DNA of 64,000 nucleotides from Falciphora oryzae (lineage: Eukaryota; Ascomycota; Sordariomycetes; Magnaporthales; Magnaporthaceae). Location: the NCBI GenBank assembly GCA_000733355.1, contig JNVV01000002.1:669626-733625 (forward strand). Direction: 5' to 3'. Positions 10,781 to 22,469 of the stretch are shown here, one piece after another (within the stretch, counting starts at the first letter, position 1; each line of letters begins with the position of its first letter). Made by a program: the position numbers and the translations under genes. The notes under the pieces were generated by a model. The model did not search any database, was not told the origin of the DNA, and saw only the letters and a list, made by a program, of their open reading frames with translations.

Positions 10781-12490
10781 ATGGTCGCTGAAACCATGTC
10801 GCCAGACATGGCAGCAACACCAACGGCAACACCACTTGGAGCTGGAGCGGCCCGCCCCGTCGTCTCCGACTGCCGCGACAGCAGCATCCCCGGTGCTGGT
10901 GCTGATCCCAAACAGCGTGACAGCGGCGGCAGGAGTCGACACGACCAGCAACAGCACCCTGTCCCTGCAGCAGCCCCGGACCCCGCAGTCAACGGCGATG
11001 CGATGCCGGTCGGCGCAGACACCACCACCACCACCACCATGACGAGGCCGGCGCGCCCTCGCACGGCGACCACCACGGCCGAGATAGAGGACACCATCAG
11101 CCACCCCGGCGCCGTCCGCATCAACGTCAAGGGCGCTTTCATCGTCGACGACGGCTCCGCCACCCCCGCCACCCCCGCCCCGGACGGCCGCTCCGGCTCG
11201 CCCGACCACCACCAGACCCAGGGCATCCGCCTGCCCTACCACACCGCCGTCGTCAGCCACATCGCCGTCGACATCGGCGGCTCGCTCGCCAAGCTGGTCT
11301 ACTTCTCGCGCGAGCCCGACTCGACCGAGCCGGGCGGCCGCATCAACTTCACGAGCTTCGAGACGGACCGCATCGACGACTGCGTCGCCTTCATGCGCCA
11401 CCTGCGCGACAAGCAGCAGCCCCTCAACGGCTCCAAGCCCGACAGCCTCTGCGTCATGGCCACGGGCGGCGGCGCCTACAAGTACTACGACAAGATCCGC
11501 GACGCGCTCGGCGTCGACGTCCACCGCGAGGACGAGATGGAGTGCCTCATCATCGGCCTCGACTTCTTCATCACCGAGATCCCCCGCGAGGTCTTTACCT
11601 ACTCCGAGACGGAGCCCATGCACTTTGTCGCCCCGGCCGCCGGCGACGGCGCGTGCGAAACGTCGGCGGATCCGGCGGCGGAAGAGAACAGCTCGCTGTA
11701 CCCGTACCTCCTCGTCAATATCGGCTCCGGCGTCTCGTTCCTAAAGGTCGAGGGCCCCCGCCGGTACCAGCGCGTGGGCGGCACCTCGCTGGGCGGCGGC
11801 ACGCTCTGGGGCCTGCTCTCGCTGCTCACGGGCGCCGCCACGTTCGACGAGATGCTGGACCTGGCCTCGCGCGGCGACAACTCGCGCGTCGACATGCTGG
11901 TCGGCGACATCTACGGCACCGACTACGGCAAGATCGGGCTCAAGAGCTCCACCATCGCCTCGTCCTTTGGCAAGGTCTTCCGCATGAAGCGCGAGGCCGA
12001 GTCGGCCGCCGAGGACGCCGGCGGCGGGTCTAGCGAGCTGGAGAACGAGCGGACGGCGGCAGCAGCTGCATCCTCCGAGGACAGGAGTAGTACCGGCGCA
12101 AGCGGCAGCGGCAGCTTCTCCAAGGCCGACATGTCCCGGTCCCTCCTGTACGCCATCAGCAACAACATCGGCCAGATCGCGTACCTGCAGTCGCAGATCC
12201 ACAACCTGTCGGCCATATACTTTGGCGGCTCCTTCATCCGGGGCCACCCGCAGACCATGAACACGCTCAGCTACGCCATCCGCTTCTGGAGCAAGGGCGC
12301 GTCGCAGGCCTACTTCCTCCGCCACGAGGGCTACCTCGGCGCCGTCGGCGCCTTCCTCAAGCGCCAGCCCCGCAACTGGGGCCGCCGCGGCAGCTTCGAG
12401 GAGCTGCGCCCCACGGGCGCCGAGCGCCGCATGCGCCAGAGGGGCGAGCCGTCGCCGCCCCGGCCCGCCGACGAGATAGCCGTCACCTGA
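10781..12490 (+). CDS. Pantothenate kinase, eukaryotic type II
   Basis: Single-exon frame of 569 residues from the ATG at 10781 (AAAATGGTC); the frame is open further upstream only through non-ATG codons. The enzyme phosphorylates pantothenate, the first and controlling step of CoA synthesis (yeast CAB1, animal PANK/fumble). The ATPase fold starts near residue 163 with the phosphate-binding VDIGGSLAKLVYF. The catalytic-Glu segment REDEMECLIIGLDFF is at about 250, the second nucleotide loop VNIGSGVSFLKVEG at about 312, and GGTSLGGGTLWGLL at about 333. The C-terminal domain ends with YFGGSFIRGHP and FLRHEGYLGAVGAFL. The first 150 residues and an insert at about 410-450 are low-complexity and fungal-specific. 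The visible ATPase and catalytic-Glu motifs are intact. Confidence 0.94.
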   Translation: MVAETMSPDMAATPTATPLGAGAARPVVSDCRDSSIPGAGADPKQRDSGGRSRHDQQQHPVPAAAPDPAVNGDAMPVGADTTTTTTMTRPARPRTATTTAEIEDTISHPGAVRINVKGAFIVDDGSATPATPAPDGRSGSPDHHQTQGIRLPYHTAVVSHIAVDIGGSLAKLVYFSREPDSTEPGGRINFTSFETDRIDDCVAFMRHLRDKQQPLNGSKPDSLCVMATGGGAYKYYDKIRDALGVDVHREDEMECLIIGLDFFITEIPREVFTYSETEPMHFVAPAAGDGACETSADPAAEENSSLYPYLLVNIGSGVSFLKVEGPRRYQRVGGTSLGGGTLWGLLSLLTGAATFDEMLDLASRGDNSRVDMLVGDIYGTDYGKIGLKSSTIASSFGKVFRMKREAESAAEDAGGGSSELENERTAAAAASSEDRSSTGASGSGSFSKADMSRSLLYAISNNIGQIAYLQSQIHNLSAIYFGGSFIRGHPQTMNTLSYAIRFWSKGASQAYFLRHEGYLGAVGAFLKRQPRNWGRRGSFEELRPTGAERRMRQRGEPSPPRPADEIAVT

Positions 12491-13042
12491 GCCGGAGAGC
12501 AGATCCAGAGATGGATAGATGATGGTGTATGGGGAGGCAGAGCCGTTCTCATTGTGTTTGTCGCCATACCGGGCGTCTTGTCGTTATCCTTGTTTTGCGG
12601 ACGCGAATACCTGGAGCCCAGAGGACATGACCGACCCAACATGTTTATTTATCATGATTAGCTTGCAAAGCATCGTACTTCCAACCTAGGTACCCATATC
12701 TCTTTTCTTAAGATGTTCATACATAACCAACCCGCAACAGATAGACTTTTTTAATCAAGGATTATTATTGGCACAATATTCCCATAAATTTTTGAATCTG
12801 CAGTGCAACATGGCTATACATAGTTTCTTCAGCGATAGTTGTGAAGAGAAATAGATGGAAGAGCCTAGCCAGGGGCAAAGGGTAAACAGTAACAAATAAG
12901 CGACTGAGGGCGAGGGCCAAGAAAGGACAAAAAAAAAGAGAAAAGGGGATATCGGGGAATCAAATCACAGTAAATCACACAAAGATCCTAATCCATCGCT
13001 CCGAGACGACATGTACCCGGCTTTCCATTCGTTCGCATCACA
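12491..13042. other. Intergenic, convergent 3' ends
   Basis: 552 bp between the kinase stop and the RGS gene stop, AT-rich at 12640-12800. This is probably both 3' UTRs. No other feature was recognised. Confidence 0.5.
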
Positions 13043-14663
13043 TCAGAACAAGTTCCCGCCCGGGACAACAATCAAGATGACCGTGATCACGCCCGCGACG
13101 AGCACAGCAGAGAGCATGGCCTGGACGAAGATGGTGTCCTGGATCTGGCGCAGCGCGGGCTCCTGGATCCAGACCTCGCGGTCAAAGACCTTGCGCACGA
13201 CGTTGCGCTTCTCGTACTTGACGACCCACGGCTCGTCCTCGTAGCTGTTTGCGCTGCCGAACGAGTCGAACGAGCGCTGGCTGCGGCTGTTCCCCGCCGC
13301 CCCCGGCCCCGGCCCCTCCTCGACGTCGCCGTCCTCCGGCTCGAACAGCTCCCACGGCCGCACGTGCCGGTGGTGCATGCCGTGCAGCACGACGCACATG
13401 CCCTTGTAGGCCGCCACCAGCGTCGAGATGCCCAGCACGAGCGCTATGGCGGCCATGGCGCGCCACCCCCTGCCCGCGCGGGACAGGGCCATGACGACGC
13501 CGACGGCGATGCCCGCGACGATCAGGAAGGCTCCCAGGCCCCGCGCGAAGGCGACGCGGGCCGGGTTGCCGTTGCAGATGGACCAGCGGATGAAGTTTGG
13601 GTGGGCCTGGCGGCGCAGCGACCACTCGACGGTGCGCGCGACGGCGGCAAAGGCCGACGGGTGCGTCGTGGCGGCCAGTGCCTGCAGCAGCGCGGCGCGC
13701 TCGCGCGACGACAAGTTCAGTTGCCGCGGCGAGTCCTCGGCCACGTACGTCGCGACCACGCGGTCCACCTCCTCGCGGAACGGCTGGATCGTGACTGCGC
13801 GGGGCGGTGTGGGGTGGTCAGTGTATGCACCTAGGCAGGTAGTCGTAGGGAACGGCACCAAGGCTCACAGGGTTGCTTTGCGCCAGCCTGGTCAAACGCG
13901 CCCTTGGCCTGCGCCTTGTAGCTCGCGGCCTGGGACGCGGTGACGGTCGACTGTGCGTCGGCGCCGGGGTTGGGCGTCCCCCAGTCCGACTCCTTCTGGT
14001 CGTCGACGCCGGCGGCGGCCCCGCCGGCGTTCTTCTCAAAGTCGGTGCCCTTGAGCAGCTGCTTGACGGCCTCGGGCTCGCGCCGCATCTTCTCAGTGTG
14101 CTCCTTCTGCAGCCGCTGCGCCACCTCGTCGGCCTTGGCCCGCGTCCACTCGGGCGCCAGGGCCTTGTCGGCCGCCGGGGCCGCCGCGAAGCGGGCCGAG
14201 TAGTCGCGGTGCCACAGGAAGAACTGCAGGTTCTCCGCCGACCGCTCGATGTAGATCAGGTAGTTCATGAAGTCCCGGACAGTGCAGGGCTATTTCCCAG
14301 ATGCGTGCCCATTGGGGTCAGTAAAAATCAATGTGTGGATATTTCTCCCGCGCTAAGCAGCCAACTCACCGGGCATGTGCCCCCGTCCATAATCTTGTCA
14401 AAGGATAGTGCCGGCGGGATACCCGCACTTTGTCCCGACTGGCCGGACTTGATGGAGCTTCCCGACTTCACATCTTCGCCCACGGAGGTTTCCGTGTCGA
14501 TGGTTTCACGGCTGATTGGCCGTACATCCTCCTTGGGGACGAGCTGCGGCCGGCGGTAGTTGAGTGGGAGAAGACCCATCGTTACGAGATAGACAACGGC
14601 GCAAGTTGGGAGACGGCTTGAAAGATATAGCTTCAGAGCGGCGAAGGAGGGGTTATTGGGCAC
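13043..14663 (-). CDS. Rax1-like RGS-domain membrane protein
   Basis: Three exons, 14663-14370, 14289-13869 and 13794-13043, give 488 residues with all phases closed (donors GTGAGT and GTGAGC). The N-terminus has a short hydrophobic stretch (CAVVYLVTMGLLPLNY). The RGS box begins at about residue 85: LSFDKIMDGGTCPPC, created by the first splice, then RDFMNYLIYIERSAENLQFF. It closes with QPFREEVDRVVATYV, created by the second splice, and is split by an Ala-rich insert. Three hydrophobic segments follow (GLGAFLIVAGIAVGVVMAL, AMAAIALVLGISTLVAA, and VQAMLSAVLVAGVITVILIV near the end). RGS plus C-terminal membrane spans is the layout of yeast Rax1 (bud-site marking) and of the Rax1-like RGS proteins of filamentous fungi. 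GAP activity on a G-alpha is plausible but not shown. Confidence 0.87.
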
Positions 14664-16678
14664 CAGGGAGATCTATGAAGGAGTGGGCCTTGCTAGTCCT
14701 TCCATAGGTATGCCTATATGTTGATCTGCGCAAGAGTAACGAGCGTGACTGGCACGAGGGAAACGTGGCGACCTCGCGTGGTCACCTGTACCTTCAAGGG
14801 GGGGTGGTGGTGGGTTGAAATAAGACCCAGACCCCTTATGCCCTTCGAGATGCATGAGACCGGCCGTGCCAGCTGAAGGGGGCGCTGCCGACTGTCGGAC
14901 CAGCGATGGACCAGACATTTGCGCCTTTCTTTTTCTCCCTCCCACCCTCGCTCGCAATGCCGCCAAGCCAAGCTGCGTTGAGACTCCGGCTGTGTCACCG
15001 TCGCAGTCCAAGGTTGCCACTGGCATTGCCTAGCCGCAGCATCATCACTCTCGCTCCCCTCTTTCTGAACAGTGCTAGACCGCGAGTCCTCAACAATAGC
15101 CAAGGCTTTGCTTCTTCGGGCACGGAAAGTGGCTGGACGGTGACGCAGCTGATTGGGCAATGCGGACGCGCGAGGCAAGCCGCGGCTTGTGAGCTAGAGG
15201 CCGCTAGTCCCAAGGAGAAAAGGCCCGCGAGACTGCCCGCGAGACATTAGTGGCGAGGGCTGGGCAGCTGAACCGGAGGCGTCGTTCGGCCGTCCCTGTG
15301 GGGTCGGAGGGTCGGAAGGGATGAAGACAGGCGCGGGGTTCCAAGACAAGCATGGAGGTGGAACATGACGAGGGAGATCGTGGATTGGGTAGCACACTCG
15401 TGCTACTGCCGCCCGGGCTGCCGGGGAAAGGGAGGCACAGAGGCAAGACCGAGGGAGGCTCCCCGCCCCCATGGTTTGGCGTTGACTCTGAAGGGCGCCG
15501 AGCCAATCTGCGTGCCATCGGAAGTCGAGTCCATAGGTGAGGCCTGCCTGGCAGGTACCTCCTGGCCGGCCCCGCCGCTATCGTCGGGTCCCGAGATGGC
15601 GCGATCGAGGCCTGGCGTTTTCTGTGGCTAGTCCGCGGCTTTCTTTCTTTTTCGGATAGGTCACTCCTTGGTCTGTTCCCCCCTGGAGTCTTTGCTCCTG
15701 GCAGGGCTGGCTGACTTGATCGGATTGGGAAGTGACCTCGCTCGACCGGGTAGTTGGAGAGGTGATCAACCAAACTGCCGTGCCGGCTTCCAATTAGAAC
15801 TCCAGCCGAGAGACAGAATCCTGCAGGTCCCCAGTGAGACAGTAGGGCGGACACGCGCAAAGATGCGCCACCTCGCTCGCTCGGACGGACTTGCTGGTGC
15901 TCTAGCAAAGAAGGGTGAGATGGGGTTTGGGCTGAATTGGGTGACCTGAAAGATGAGAAACAAAAAGCAAATGCCATCAATTCTCGTGCGACGAGTCACC
16001 AAATTCCATGTCCTCAGGTGCAGAAGCGCCCAGACCACAGGCATTCACAGGGCATCCTAGTGCCAATTTATGCGGGGGCCCACCGCTAACGGAGATTTTT
16101 TCATTGGGCCGAAGCCTCTGCACAAGCCAATAGAGCAAGCCAAATGACGCAGGGATACGCCGCTCACTGAGTCTGTGCCCCGGCAAACAGCGAGGCACTT
16201 TCTTGGGCATCGAGACCACCACCGCACCGAGCACCACCTCACGGGCGCCTTCAAAAAGACACCCGCCATATTGTGCGTTTTGGAGATGGTGGGGATGGCA
16301 ACTTGGCCATGGCAAACCACCTGAACCAAACGATCTGACCAGCAAAGGAGATGAAAGGACCGCAACCCGCCAGACCCGAGGCTCTCGAGACCATGTACTT
16401 TCACCATCACAACATCCGCCTGACCCAATCCCAGGGACCGGTGCCTGCCCACAGCTGAGCTCTCGAATTGCTTCTTTGCAAGTTCTCGCTAGCGTCAGGG
16501 GCCTCCCGTGAGACGGGACCGTCAAGCCCGTCTCCTTCGGGCGTGACAGTCTGTTCTCAGAAAAAAAGGCTGTCCTGGCAGGCGAGGCGCCTGCTCTTAC
16601 TTGGCAATTGATGACTGATCACTAAACCCGAACTACCGCGGAATCCACTGTCTACTAGCTTTTCCTGACCCACAGCCT
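14664..16678. other. Long intergenic region without supported gene
   Basis: 2.0 kb. Several frames of 90-260 codons exist on both strands (the longest on the minus strand at 15204-15980) but their composition is Ser/Pro/Arg-rich and typical of GC-biased non-coding DNA. No domain, splice pattern or repeat was recognised. Confidence 0.5.
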
Positions 16679-17312
16679 CTACCAGTGCTTCTCGCTTATG
16701 TCGACCGTGTTCACGTCGACGCCGTCCTTGAACCAACGCTCCTCGTCGGCAATCTTGACGTCGTTGCCACTCATCTGCCGCTTGCGCATCAAGCCATTGT
16801 CGGCAAAGGTCCAGTCCTCCAGGCCGTAGGTCCTCCACCACTGTCCTTCCTTGTCGTGCCATTCGTACCAGAACTGGACGGCGATCTAGAGAGACGGTCA
16901 GTGCAATGCTTTTTTGATGCCTAGGGCGGGCCAGAGGGCCGCCGAGATAGGGTAGGTTGGTAGGTAGCGGACCTTGTTCTCGGTAAAGGCAAACAGCTCC
17001 TTGCGGAGTCGGTAGCCGTCCTCCACGGCCCACTTGTCCGTGAGGAATGCATCTATTTCGTCTCTACCCCTGAGAAACGTGCCCCGGTTGCGCCAGATGG
17101 AATCAGGCGTGTACGCCATCTTGACAAGTCGCGGGTTCCTGGTAAAGCTATTGTTAGTCTGGGGAGGGCTTTTATCCAGCTGCAAGGGGGTGGACCCCCT
17201 GGGGGTGGGTGGCATCGTACCTTGTGTTCCACGCATCCTGCGCTGCCTTGACCTTGATCTTGGCCGTTTCGAGGGTGAAGGGAGGCACAGGTGGTCTCGT
17301 CTCGTCCGCCAT
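16679..17312 (-). CDS. DUF1348 / SnoaL-like (NTF2-fold) protein
   Basis: Three exons, 17312-17221, 17138-16973 and 16885-16679, give 154 residues, the usual length of this family. The first and third splice signals are standard; the second donor is the weak GTCCGC. Recognisable family blocks are WNTRNPRLVKMAYTPDSIWR (first junction), FLRGRDEIDAFLTDKW, FAFTENKIAVQFWYEWHD (second junction) and WRTYGLEDWTFADNGLMRKR. The fold is a small alpha+beta cone used by isomerases, hydratases and binding proteins; the biochemical role of DUF1348 proteins is not established. No signal peptide or membrane segment. The three splices rebuild continuous family blocks, which supports the model despite the odd donor. 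Confidence 0.88.
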
Positions 17313-18522
17313 TGCTCCGAAAAGGGGTAGGGAGGCTACTGCGAGGGCGGAAAAGCGTTTGTCAGAGGGTGTTGGTTTTTTGGATTTTTTGTTTGTCCCA
17401 AGAAAAAGTGGCGGGAGCAGGAGTGACGATGTCATCATGACCACGACAGATCACATACAAACCGAGGCTCGAGGGACAGGGCACCTAAATACTTGATCGT
17501 GGCCGATATCAACTCACCGGATCTCTCCTGTTCGGCTTTTCAAAATCTTACCAAGTTCAGTCTACCGTCAGCCGTGATTGCCCAGAGAGCGGGCGATATC
17601 GCGAATTTGAACACTAACAAATCCGCGCGACCGTGCATGTGCGCGGGATTCCTCGAGCTCCGGGACTGGTCGGCCTTTGGGTTCAAAATGAGTAAGCAAT
17701 TCCTTCCTCGCCACTCTACGGGATTTGGAAGCTGTCCGGAAAAAAAGGCATTTGGCTGGGTCGCCTTCCAGCGGTGACTGGCCTCGCGCAGCCAAATTCT
17801 GACCGAGAGCGACGCAGGAGTCGCGGCTTTTATTCCAAGGGATTGACAAAAGAGCCAGAAAGGCAGGGCCGCCCGGTGCCATTGCATGCAAATTGTATTA
17901 TCGTGTGTATTGCCCGCCAGAAGACGGTGCTTCTCCTCAGCTACCGGGTATAACATCCGTCCTGGCCTGTATGGCATAACCTTTTCACCATATCGAAATT
18001 TTTTATTCAGAATCCTTACCCTGTTTGGTTCTGCTCATGTCTCTCTTGGTACATGGCACTTTGGAAGCGGACCGGGAAAGGGGCTCTCTCAGGTGCCATC
18101 GCCCAACCGCCTGCGCGGCCGTTTGCTTTCGTACCACAATCGGGTACCAACATGCATAAACACCCTTCTAGCTGGTGCAAGATCAATAACTTGCATTCAA
18201 GGCCCGACCGCTTTCAAGACTCGGTCAACATGGCTTTTCGTTGTTTCCTCACTCTTCACCGCAGAACGTGTCGAGGAAAGCCGCCGGCTCTTGTTGGCAA
18301 GAGCGCCGGCCGCCGAGCAAGCATCTTGACCGTCCCTTGAGCCCTGTGGCCCCGTCACCATCCACGCCAGCGGGTCGCTCAGCGACTTCGGGAATGCGGA
18401 CTGGATTGCAGGGAGCAGTGGATCCAGGCGCCGGCCCTGCCGCAGGCCGGCCTCGAGGACGACGCGCGTCACGGCCGCGTAGAACCTCAAGCGCATCGGG
18501 TTCCTGGACTTGGAGCCCGGCT
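17313..18522. other. Intergenic region at border of accessory island
   Basis: 1.2 kb with only short frames. No gene, RNA or repeat recognised. It marks the passage from intact housekeeping genes to the damaged accessory genes that follow. Confidence 0.5.
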
Positions 18523-21500
18523 TCAGCCCCTGAGGAAGTTGAGGTTGTCCTCGAGGACGACCAGGGGATCCCGCATGTCCCTTCTTCCCGCTGCTGACGC
18601 TAGCGCGGGGTATTCCTGCCGCTCGCCGGTACCCCCTCCGATCGTCTCGTAGTACGAAAAGAAGTCTACAAGCGTCGCCACGGAGACCTGGGAGGAGAGA
18701 TAGGCGTCGTCGTGGGAGAATAGCGTCTTCAAGAAGCAGCACACCGCAGGACTGGTGTATCGCTCGATTTCCAACTCACTCAAATCCTCGTCATTCAGTG
18801 CTCCTTCTCCAGGTCCAAAGGCCCGGACGACCAGCCGCTTGTCCCCTCTGGCCCCATGCTTGATGAAGAGCGAAATGAGAGAGCTCTCGAGCGCCATGCG
18901 AAAATTCTTGCCTTCATCGAAGCCGGGGCCCCACGCGCATAGATTTGTGACCACCCGGGTCCAGGGAGAGATACCGATGCGGCCGCCGTCATTGGGGTCG
19001 TGCCCAGCGCGGAGGAGTAGGGCGATGATGCGGCAGTGCCCTTTTTTCCACTGCCGCATGTTTGTTACCCTCGAAAGCGGGGGCGTGATGCCGTCGTTGA
19101 AGTACGCAGGACTATCCTGCAACTTCAGCGCCACGTAATTGTGCACCCCTCCCATTAGGAACGCGCGGCGGAGCCTGTGAGTGCCCGTGTCACGAGGCTT
19201 GGGCAATAACTGCACACCAGAAGTCGCGTACAGATCTTCACGAAGGAGCAGAGAGCGGCCGTTTCCCACGCTTGTGCTCAGGGTCGAGTAAGCGTCTTCG
19301 AGAACATCGAGCAGTGCCATTGCCTTCCCGGAATACTCATCGAGCGCATCACCAGCAATATCCACGCAGTCGGCCAGCAGATCCCTGGCATCAAGATCAG
19401 CCGCAATCGGCGCGAAGCCCTGACTTACGAGGCCGATGTTGGTTGCGAGGGTAGAGACGTTGACGAGGAAGCTATCGCCGCATTTAGCGGCTAGATATTC
19501 GTGCATCTCGCGTATGAGAAAATCGCGTGCGGTTCGGTGGATGAGTCCGACGCTTGTTTTGTTGATCTCGAGCAAACCGCCGCGCTTCGCGTTGATCCGG
19601 CGCTGGCATTGGTCCCGGACCAACTCCAGATTTGAGGAAAGAAGTTCTGATCCACCACCCGTCAGGACGTAGTCCTCGTTCTCGTACGCAAATTCGTGCA
19701 TGCAGGAGTTCAAGTAGCGGACTGGATGGCGGGCGTTGATGGCTATACTCAGCGTTTGCGCCATCTCGTTGCTGTAAAGGGGTCCACGGTATCAAGCATG
19801 AATCGGAAGAAGCGCTCGAAATCGGTTGGTAACCTCAGAAGGCGACGCTGCAGGTCCTGAACGGTATCCCCGGCGGTCATGCCGTCCCGTAGTGATCGTG
19901 CTACCAAGAAAACTCACAGGAAAACACCTTGAGCTTTGTCGGTGATTTGATCAACCAAGTTGGTTGTTTCCATCCCTTGAGATTCGGTCCGCCCCCAGCG
20001 TGGATGCTCGGTAAGGCGGCTGTAGGCGTAAGATCTGATATCGTTCTGGGTTAAATCGTGGATGTACAGCTTTCGTTCGGGGCCGGCGTCAAAAGCGTCT
20101 TTGAAGACATTCCAGGGCCGGCTCGCGAGGCAAAGCTTCCAATGGGGTGATTTTGGCAGCTCTATCAGCAGCTGGCAGAGGTCAAGGTGATCTCCTTCGA
20201 ACTCGTCCACTCCGTCTATAAAGAGGCAATACCGAACACCCCAGTCCGGTGCTTTGCCAACAGCTCGCAGCACTGCCAGGAGCTCATCGGCCGACCAAGC
20301 CGTTTCGTTACTTTCTAAAAGTACGCCGAGGGTCGCCTGCTCCCATCGCTCCGGGCAAATGTTCGGGATCCGGGCCGGGCAGCTGCAGAAAACGTCGTAA
20401 AGTAGCGTTTGCAGTAAGCCCCTTTGTGACTTTTGCATTGCCGTTCCGGAGCTCCAAAAATAGTGTGCCGCGATCAACAGCTTTCTTGATCCAGCCCATT
20501 CTTCCAGCAAGCCGCGGGTGTCAGCCTGATCGGCGACGTATTTCATGAGTGTAGATTTGCCTGAGCCCGCCTTTCCTGAAACCCAGAAGATTCCATCTCC
20601 TTGTCTCAGCCAACTAGGGAAGCAAGTCGCGACCCGGCCGTCATCGTTGTTGAAGTCAAGGGACTCCTTGGTTGTCTTGCCGCAGCTAGACTGTAGCTCG
20701 GAAGGTCGTCGCTCATCAAGCATCCAGCGGAAGGTCTTCTGGTGGGCCACAGGGATAGCGTCATGTCGTCGGCGCCGCGAGGGGAAGTTGAGGCTACGAA
20801 GAAACACCTGCTGTTGCGCAATCGTTTCCAGACTGTCTTGAGTCAAAGAGAGGCCGGCTATGCTTTCCTCGAGTTTATTGACCTCGGCTGTCGTGGTGCC
20901 GTTGAGGACGTTATTGGGAGCCGACGAAGCCGAAGCATCATCATCGCCCTCGCCCAGTATACCATGGTCTCTCAGCTTTTTCAAGATCGTGTGGTTGGTA
21001 TGCTTCAGGTCCTCAAGGAGATTCTTCACCCCAGTCAGCGCCTCCCCTTGGTCTGCCTTCAGGGCGAGATTCTCCCGTTTTAGGCAGTTGACCTTGTCGA
21101 ACAAACTGTCCTGCTTCTGGCTAACGCATCAAGGTCGTGTTAGGTTCATGATTTGTCCATAAAGGGAATCAGAAACCATGAGCGCGTCACTCACGTAAGG
21201 ACTAGGCAGAAGTGCAACGAGAGAACTTTCTGGACTCGATTGAGTCGCTCCTCGAGATCAGCAATCCCTTGCCGATCCCATACGGCTCTGAGGACAGCTT
21301 TGAATGTTTTGAGCGCCCTGTAGGGGCTGCCCGGCTGCACTCGGAGCTTCCCCACGGCGCGCAGCAGCTGAGCGCAGAGATCTTGGCACTCCGTCCCGAG
21401 CTCCTCCAAGACCTGGACGCTGGGGTCAGGCTGGTCTGCCGGCGGCGAGTCGGAGCCGCCACTCTGCTGACGAGACGCATCGTGCTCGCCAGCGCCATGC

Positions 21501-21676
21501 CGCAGTTGAGAGCTGAACTTGCTCAGGCGGCCGTATATGCTCCCAAGTTCGCGGCTCCATTCATGTTCTCCGTCGGCAGACCGATAAACGGCATTGCCCA
21601 TGGACACCAGTGAGCTCGCGAACTGGGCGAATTGTATGGCGGCCGCCGCCACGCCTAGGGCCGAGAGAGGCTCCAT
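18523..21676 (-). pseudogene. NACHT (NLR-like) STAND ATPase, probably disrupted
   Basis: Exon 1 21676-21195 (donor GTGAGT) joins exon 2 starting at 21120. The N-terminus matches the fungal NLR accessory type (PLSALGVAAAAIQFAQFASS), followed by a helical region. Walker A (SGKAGSGKST) is at about 20576 and Walker B (CLFIDGVDEFEGD) is followed by the sensor-like LCLASRPW. Further on, RRINAKRGGLLEI and VGLIHRTARDFL are the usual post-NACHT motifs. Between them the frame meets a TGA at 19916-19914, exactly where this family has Trp (VFL-W-VFLV), and a 1 bp deletion in the T-run at 19776-19782 shifts frame. The broken segment still reads as family sequence. A GTGAGT...ACAG intron 19917-19772 would skip both lesions in frame (977 residues) but delete that conserved helical block. 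Fungal NLRs act in non-self recognition and cell death. C-terminal ankyrin-like repeats are barely present. Confidence 0.75.
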
Positions 21677-22469
21677 TGCACGCCCGCTGAGAACGCTAGA
21701 GACTGCTGACGTAGATAGATTGGTAGGCCAGGATCAAGCTAGTAAACACGCAACGGACAACAAAGGGAGAATGGGCTTCTGTAACGAAAAGCGGCAAGCA
21801 GGAGGAAAGGACAAACTACCTACCTAGGCAGTTGTCCGCACCCAATGTTCTGAATAGGGCGCAGCTAGGCGTCGGCAACCAACCACAGTTGCAGGTCTGG
21901 GTTGTGGTGGCATTGCTAGAACGCCTCGTCTGGGCGAAGTCATGACCTCGACGCGCTGCATATCCTGCCTGATGCTTTACAATCGCGCCTTAGGCTGTGC
22001 TTGTGAATGCTCGATCAACCGACATGAATCCGGACGACGAGGTTTGGCTGGTATGCTCGCCATCGCTGTTTGCCATAGCTGTCGTACGTCCAAGAAGAGA
22101 GCCTGCCCGATGACGCAACAACGCAGGCAGATGCCGCCACCAGGTGCTCTCAGATTGAAACCAACAATTTTTGATGACCGGTTTCGTTGCCCTCGCCTCA
22201 TGTTCCCAACACCTCGATCCAACCCACCACCATAGCTCCGACGATAACCGAGACCCCCAGAAGCAATATCCGCAATTATGCCCATACCGCTTACTCATAA
22301 AGGCCAGGTTCCCGTGGTCTGCAGGACCTCGATGGAACTCAAGGCACCAAGGGGGAAAAAACCTCCTTCTAAACCTACCTACCCGGTCGTGCAAGACGCC
22401 CTGCTGACACGATTCCTCGGGCCAATACATTATCAACCCCTCCGGACTTTCCTCAAGGCGACTTCAAGC
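21677..22469. other. Intergenic region
   Basis: 793 bp upstream of the NACHT gene start and of the plus-strand frame at 22470. Its NLR-proximal part is the likely promoter. No other feature recognised. Confidence 0.4.

Noticed and set aside
10628..11623. Antisense 331-codon frame over the pantothenate kinase N-terminus
   Set aside because: Composition (Val/Asp/Ala/Gly/His) is the antisense of GC-rich coding DNA; the plus strand has unambiguous kinase motifs.
15204..15980. 258-codon minus-strand frame in the intergenic region
   Set aside because: Ser/Pro/Arg-rich with no motif or intron pattern, and not supported by neighbours; best explained by GC-biased non-coding sequence.
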